Source of the DNA: PFL35 sp041550515
Lineage (GTDB): Archaea; Thermoplasmatota; E2; DHVEG-1
Assembly (NCBI GenBank): GCA_041550515.1
Contig: JBFEOQ010000028.1
Coordinates: 1 to 22,783, forward strand
Reading direction: 5' to 3'
Length of the DNA stretch: 22,783 nucleotides
The position numbers and the translations under genes were made by a program. Each line of letters starts with the position of its first letter. The stretch's first letter is position 1. Under the pieces are notes generated by a model that was not told where the DNA came from, ran no database searches, and saw only the letters and a program-made list of their open reading frames with translations. Below are positions 19,755 to 22,783 of the stretch, piece by piece.

Positions 19755-20075
19755 ATGAAAAATAACAAAAAAGATAGATGTGTACTTACGAGTGTTATAG
19801 AAACAGAGCTAGATATATTAAAGCGACATGTTCATGTTCTGAAAACACTACAAAAAAATCAACCTATGGGTATTATTAAATTATCAGAGCTTACCGGATA
19901 TCCTCAGCATATGGTAAGATATTCATTGCGTATTCTTGAACAAGATGGTCTTATTGAACCTTCACCTCAAGGTGCAGTTACTACCGAAGATGTTAATGAA
20001 ACAATGGATTTACTTAAAAATACACTTGAGAATATTAGTATTACTTCAAAAGAAATCATCAAAAACATTGAATAA
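19755..20075 (+). CDS. Winged-helix transcriptional regulator
   Basis: A 106-residue protein from the ATG at 19755; the GTG at 19746 lies inside the GGAGTGAG Shine-Dalgarno and is rejected. Residues about 15-80 form a winged helix: TELDILKRHVHVLKTLQKNQ, IIKLSELTGYPQHMVRYSLR and ILEQDGLIEPSPQGAVTT. The recognition helix is QHMVRYSLRILEQ. The C-terminal 30 residues (DVNETMDLLKNTLENISITS) look like a dimerisation helix. It is a one-domain archaeal regulator whose targets cannot be read from the sequence. It stands alone between the HAD gene and tRNA-Phe. Confidence 0.85.
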   Translation: MKNNKKDRCVLTSVIETELDILKRHVHVLKTLQKNQPMGIIKLSELTGYPQHMVRYSLRILEQDGLIEPSPQGAVTTEDVNETMDLLKNTLENISITSKEIIKNIE

Positions 20076-20103
20076 TAGAATTTGTATTACGTTTTTTTAT
20101 TTT

Positions 20104-20176
20104 GCCGAGGTAACTCAGTCGGGAGAGTGCACGGCTGAAGACCGTGATGTCGTGGGTTCAATTCCCACTCTCGGCA
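20104..20176 (+). tRNA. tRNA-Phe (anticodon GAA)
   Basis: A full cloverleaf: acceptor GCCGAGG pairs with TCTCGGC (one G-T), the D arm uses ACTC/GAGT, the anticodon stem CACGG/CCGTG carries loop CTGAAGA with anticodon GAA, and the T arm is GTGGG-TTCAATT-CCCAC. The discriminator is A and CCA is not encoded. The last 16 nt recur at 22290-22305, marking the downstream stretch as a possible insertion. Confidence 0.95.
20161..20176 (+). repeat. tRNA-Phe 3' end, first copy
   Basis: ATTCCCACTCTCGGCA matches 22290-22305 at 15 of 16 positions. The 40-50 bases after both copies are also recognisably similar (TTTTTCT, AAAAA, CAC, TTTTT, AACA in the same order). Confidence 0.6.
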
Positions 20177-20199
20177 TAAGAAAAACATTTTTCTACTGA

Positions 20200-20253
20200 A
20201 AAAATCACTTTTTTAACATATTTTTAAAAAGGGCATTGAACCAAATAATATAA
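20200..20253 (+). pseudogene. Orphan secretion-tail fragment after tRNA-Phe
   Basis: A 17-codon open stretch ends FLKRALNQII-stop. The DNA AACCAAATAATATAAA at its end is identical to the end of the 348-residue secreted-protein gene, including bases after the stop. No start or upstream gene is attached, so it looks like the scar of a lost gene. Confidence 0.35.
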
Positions 20254-20336
20254 AAAGACTAAGCTTTTACAATTATATAAAATTATAGAAAATAAAATAT
20301 AAATATACCAGTAAATATACCTAAATCTTATAAATT

Positions 20337-21464
20337 ATGAAACAGAATAAAATAATGCCACATATAATGAAAAAAATTAAAAAAGTTATATTAATAAATA
20401 TAATTCTATTCATCCTTATATCCGTAGCATATTCACCATTAGTCGCTCAGAATGCTAAACCACTCTATAGGTCATATAGAAATGTGTTGAAACCTGGTGA
20501 TGAGGGAGCACATTTTAACCGATTATTACCTATTCGGGAATGGTGGTATTTTAATGTAGTCTTTGATAAAACTGATAGTGAGTTACTGAATTGGTCTGCT
20601 ATGATTAGTTTTAATCATGGATCTTATTTATTAGAAAAACCAGATATTCTATTTATAACGTTGTATGATAATGAGAACAAATCATATGGGGGAATGGTTA
20701 ATCGTAAAACTGATACTCTTCAAGCAACTACTTATGGCGTTAATATTACTTTTGAGGATTCATGGGTTAAAGGTTTATATCCTAATTGGCATTTATATGT
20801 TGAAGATAATGATGCTGATTTAGATCATAATATAGTTCTTGATCTCTATTTTAAAGCTTTATCCTTACCATATTGGATGTTATTAAATACAGGTCATGGT
20901 TCCTCTAGAAGTCTTTTTGGTTATTATTCAATAAATCATTGTGAAGTTAATGGTGATATAACAATTGATGGAACTGTTTATAAGGTTCATGGAACAGGGT
21001 ATCATGATCATCCTTGGATGCCTTTTATTCCAAAAGGTGCTCTAGGATTCTGGGATTGGTTTTCTGTTCACTTCAATAATGGATACCATGCATTCATTTG
21101 GATGATAACACCCTTAGGAAAAGATGCATTTAATTCAACAACACCTAGATTCTGTTGGATTACCGATGGTCAGAACTTTACAGATATAAAATTATTTAAG
21201 ATAGAATACCTCGAATTTGAAAATACATCGATACCTAATTTCAAACGACCAAAAAGCTTTCATCTAACATCATCATCCTATCCAATCCTTGATCTTTACC
21301 TTGAAACAAAAAATATGTATGAATATATTTGGAAACAAACTAATAATATGAAAATTTTAGCTATGTGGGAAGGATCATGCGAAGTAAAAGGAACAATTAC
21401 TACAAAAAATAATAAATCAGAGGTACAAGGATCAGCCATATCTGAAATAATTAGGATACTATAA
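20337..21464 (+). CDS. Secreted CrtC/AttH lipocalin-like protein
   Basis: A 375-residue protein with a basic N-terminus and a signal or membrane segment (KKVILINIILFILISVAYS, about 14-35). It carries the CrtC/AttH hallmarks: REWWYFNVVF (67-76), FDKTD, SFNHGSY, GTGYHDHPWMP (219-229, normally the conserved G-Y-D-H-W loop) and FWDWFSVHF, followed by a second beta-rich half to the end. CrtC-type hydratases act on carotenoids, but many family members are uncharacterised extracytoplasmic lipocalin-like proteins, so no substrate is claimed. It starts at ATG 20337 or at in-frame ATGs at 20355/20367. A TATA-like AAATATAAATATA lies about 35 nt upstream and there is no Shine-Dalgarno, suggesting leaderless expression. 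It lies behind tRNA-Phe in the accessory stretch. Confidence 0.8.
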   Translation: MKQNKIMPHIMKKIKKVILINIILFILISVAYSPLVAQNAKPLYRSYRNVLKPGDEGAHFNRLLPIREWWYFNVVFDKTDSELLNWSAMISFNHGSYLLEKPDILFITLYDNENKSYGGMVNRKTDTLQATTYGVNITFEDSWVKGLYPNWHLYVEDNDADLDHNIVLDLYFKALSLPYWMLLNTGHGSSRSLFGYYSINHCEVNGDITIDGTVYKVHGTGYHDHPWMPFIPKGALGFWDWFSVHFNNGYHAFIWMITPLGKDAFNSTTPRFCWITDGQNFTDIKLFKIEYLEFENTSIPNFKRPKSFHLTSSSYPILDLYLETKNMYEYIWKQTNNMKILAMWEGSCEVKGTITTKNNKSEVQGSAISEIIRIL

Positions 21465-21541
21465 AAACAATCAAACTCAAAACTCTTTTTTTACATAAAA
21501 TATACTCATCCAAGAATTTTAGAATTCAAGGTTTTTGAAAA

Positions 21542-21558
21542 AGAAAATCTGATTTTCT
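21542..21558. promoter_or_regulatory. 17-nt near-palindrome in the intergenic gap
   Basis: AGAAAATCTGATTTTCT has perfect 8-bp arms around a single central base. With no loop it is unlikely to be a terminator and could be a protein-binding site. It lies 78 nt past the lipocalin-like gene. Confidence 0.25.
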
Positions 21559-21610
21559 TGATTTTAAAGTAATACGATTTTGACATAAATAATGCAAAAT
21601 GTATTAAAAG

Positions 21611-21640
21611 TTACCAATTGGTAATCATTATATATAAAAA
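21611..21640 (+). promoter_or_regulatory. Perfect palindrome next to a TATA-like box
   Basis: TTACCAATTGGTAA (21611-21624) equals its reverse complement and is followed within 4 bases by TTATATATAAAAAT. The pairing of a GC-containing palindrome with a TATA box fits an operator-promoter unit. The following gene starts 130 nt later, so the served transcript is unclear. Confidence 0.4.
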
Positions 21641-21716
21641 TATTCCAAAATAATTATATAATAATCGATAAATCCATGTTAACTAATGTTAATTTAGATT
21701 TGAGCTCGAAAACGAG

Positions 21717-21760
21717 GTTTATAACTTTATTTTCTCGTTAAAAAAAAATAAAAAAAGGAG
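21717..21760 (+). promoter_or_regulatory. Proximal promoter and RBS of the lipoprotein gene
   Basis: GGTTTATAACTTT (about 21716-21728) is a TATA-like box about 45 nt before the ATG, and AAAAGGAGC lies about ten bases before it. A short CTCG-AAAA-CGAG hairpin sits just upstream (about 21704-21715). Confidence 0.4.
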
Positions 21761-21769
21761 CATATAAAA

Positions 21770-22180
21770 ATGAAGAAAATAATTTTATTAACAGTTATAA
21801 TGACGATTTTATTAACAGTTGGGTTTAGTGGATGTAATGAAGATAGTAAATCTGAAAATATTTATTTATTTAAATCAGATCAGGAAAGACTGATAGGTTT
21901 TTGGAATGTTACAGTTACTTATAAAGGTAAAACTGCTTCGGAACAAACATGGGAGCTTAATTCAGATGATACCTATAAAATATATAAAAAGGAAGATACT
22001 GTAATTAGATTATTAGATTATGGAGCTTGGAATATTACCAATAATAGTTTAGTATTTAATTCTAGTAGCGATAATTTCATAAAAATATTATATTATGTTT
22101 TTTCTAATAATTATTATACTGTCAACTTAACAGATAGTAAGATTATAGAAGCTGTTTATATCTGTAATAGGCAAATTTGA
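21770..22180 (+). CDS. Small putative lipoprotein of unknown function
   Basis: A 136-residue protein with a lipoprotein-type signal: MKKIILLTVIMTILLTVG followed by FSGC, placing the lipidated Cys at residue 22. The mature domain has a beta-rich pattern (LIGFWNVTVTYKGKTASEQT, WELNSDDTYKIY, DYGAWNITNNSLVFNS) like small lipocalin-type extracytoplasmic proteins that open with a GxW-type strand. Family is not certain. It has a good Shine-Dalgarno (GGAG) and its own promoter. It lies between the lipocalin-like gene and the second tRNA-Phe fragment. Confidence 0.78.
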   Translation: MKKIILLTVIMTILLTVGFSGCNEDSKSENIYLFKSDQERLIGFWNVTVTYKGKTASEQTWELNSDDTYKIYKKEDTVIRLLDYGAWNITNNSLVFNSSSDNFIKILYYVFSNNYYTVNLTDSKIIEAVYICNRQI

Positions 22181-22289
22181 AAATAAGGGTTTTAAATATA
22201 TAAAAATAAATACTATAAAAATGAGCTTCTCCTTATTACATAAAATTGTAAAATATAAAAAAATATTATTAAGTTAAAGAATTTTTTGT

Positions 22290-22305
22290 ATTCCCACTCT
22301 TGGCA
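22290..22305 (+). repeat. tRNA-Phe 3' end, second copy
   Basis: ATTCCCACTCTTGGCA is 15/16 identical to the end of tRNA-Phe. No 5' tRNA part precedes it, so it is a fragment of the kind left at the far end of tRNA-targeted insertions, or part of a local duplication. Confidence 0.55.
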
Positions 22306-22347
22306 CTTTTAACCAGTTTTTCTCCAGTAAAAACCACATTTTTATAA

Positions 22348-22416
22348 CAAATCTTAGAACAACTTTTTCAGCGTTTTCCACTGTTTGAAAAAATACTAAA
22401 CCAAATAATTATATAA
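22348..22416 (+). pseudogene. Orphan secretion-tail fragment at the second tRNA-Phe copy
   Basis: A 22-codon open stretch preceded by an in-frame stop encodes EQLFQRFPLFEKILNQIII-stop. This is the best match in the window to the protease tail (YRFPFFEKILNQIK). The gene body is missing, so it is a remnant of a secreted-protein gene or a free-standing tail cassette. Confidence 0.6.
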
Positions 22417-22445
22417 ATCTAAAATAAAATTTTCCTTCTGTTTAT

Positions 22446-22530
22446 TTTGATTTAAGTTAAATTTGGTTCATCCATTATTTCTTGCAGACCTAATATTAAT
22501 ATTTCATTAATTTTTTCAATATGGTCTAAT
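22446..22530. repeat. Direct repeat, left unit
   Basis: About 85 nt beginning TTTGATTTAAGTTAA and ending TGGTCTAA. It recurs about 254 nt to the right (22700-22783) with many substitutions and a shared TTATTTCATTAATTTTTT type core. Confidence 0.55.
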
Positions 22531-22550
22531 TCACTATCAATGCTTTTCAT
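22452..22550 (-). CDS. Short repeated ORF, copy A (unknown)
   Basis: A 32-codon ORF from ATG 22550 (MKSIDSELDHIEKINEIL, ending IMDEPNLT). The last 25 codons align with copy B at the window edge (LDHIEKINEI versus LDQIKKINEI; both end with LT-stop). The frame stays open upstream without a Met for about 18 more codons. Because the coding pattern is kept between two diverged copies it may once have been translated. It may equally be the 3' end of a broken longer gene. No family recognised. Confidence 0.3.
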   Translation of the reverse strand: MKSIDSELDHIEKINEILILGLQEIMDEPNLT

Positions 22551-22699
22551 TTTTGTATGTATATTTTTTTTAATGATCTTATTTAAATTTATCTTGTTAT
22601 TATACTAAATATAACATTTGTACTATTCGTTATTTTGTAATTTTTCTCATAATTTTTTACATCTTTTATCTTTTTTTTGTTTTATTATAAATTTTTTTA

Positions 22700-22783
22700 T
22701 TTGATTTAAGTTAAGTGTAATCTATCTATTATTTCTTGTATATTTAAAATTATTATTTCATTAATTTTTTTTATTTGATCTAA
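22700..22783. repeat. Direct repeat, right unit (runs to the window edge)
   Basis: It begins TTTGATTTAAGTTAA like the left unit and reaches the end of the window, so its full extent is unknown. Between the two units (22551-22699) I see only AT-rich sequence with no gene. Confidence 0.55.
22706..22783 (-). CDS. Short repeated ORF, copy B, cut by the window edge (unknown)
   Basis: Twenty-five codons plus stop are visible (LDQIKKINEIIILNIQEIID, ending RLHLT), in frame up to the window edge, so the start lies outside. It is a diverged copy of the C-terminal part of copy A on the same strand. Beyond the similarity nothing can be said about function. Confidence 0.3.
   Translation of the reverse strand, partial: LDQIKKINEIIILNIQEIIDRLHLT

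Noticed and set aside
1..22783. CRISPR array
   Set aside because: No set of regularly spaced identical repeats was seen; the repeats present are att copies, upstream elements, tail fragments and one pair at the right edge.

Overview
This AT-rich window carries an archaeal chromosome segment. The evidence is the archaeal/eukaryal-type ribosomal proteins (S19e, L39e, L31e, L37e), a PDCD5-like protein, an RNase P Rpr2/Rpp21-type subunit, an Lsm protein, archaeal SepF, a pre-PUA/PUA protein and FlaJ/TadC-TadA type machinery. The secreted proteins share a signal-peptide sequence and a C-terminal tail that I associate from memory with Thermoplasmatota-like euryarchaea. That placement is a low-confidence inference.

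Region 1 (1-2078) is a rightward informational cluster: RNase P component 4, S19e, PDCD5-like, L39e (52 aa) and L31e with an unusually long charged tail, closed by a 12-bp inverted repeat. Region 2 (2129-8759) is a leftward type IV pilus/Tad-like operon. It has two paralogous TadA-type ATPases, each with unusual extra parts, followed by two TadC/FlaJ-type membrane proteins. Both ATPase genes start with TTG, and the paralogues share nucleotide-identical patches of 133, 54 and 134 bp, a gene-conversion signature. No pilin gene is in view.

Region 3 (about 8960-16967) is the main discovery: a decayed integrated element at tRNA-Arg(TCG). The intact tRNA is followed by a short gene whose last codons read antisense into the tRNA's 3' half. 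About 7.9 kb away lies a degenerate 43-nt copy of that 3' half (36/43 identical). On the same strand, in the same frame, it continues into a tyrosine-recombinase-like core-binding fragment. This is the architecture expected when an SSV-type integrase gene is split by its own integration: int(N) at one end and a broken int(C) at the other. The cargo is a 44-aa CxxC zinc protein, a papain-family protease with PKD-type domains, secreted beta-sandwich proteins, an EamA transporter, a broken zinc-ribbon gene and a double Lrp/AsnC-type regulator. Four cargo genes have a shared upstream DNA element.

Region 4 (17199-20176) returns to chromosomal genes: SepF, the PUA protein, the divergent Lsm-L37e pair, a HAD phosphatase, a winged-helix regulator and tRNA-Phe(GAA). 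Region 5 (20177-22783) is an accessory stretch behind tRNA-Phe: a CrtC/AttH lipocalin-like secreted protein, a small lipoprotein, a second copy of the last 16 nt of tRNA-Phe, orphan copies of the secretion-tail coding sequence, and a pair of short repeated ORFs at the right edge.
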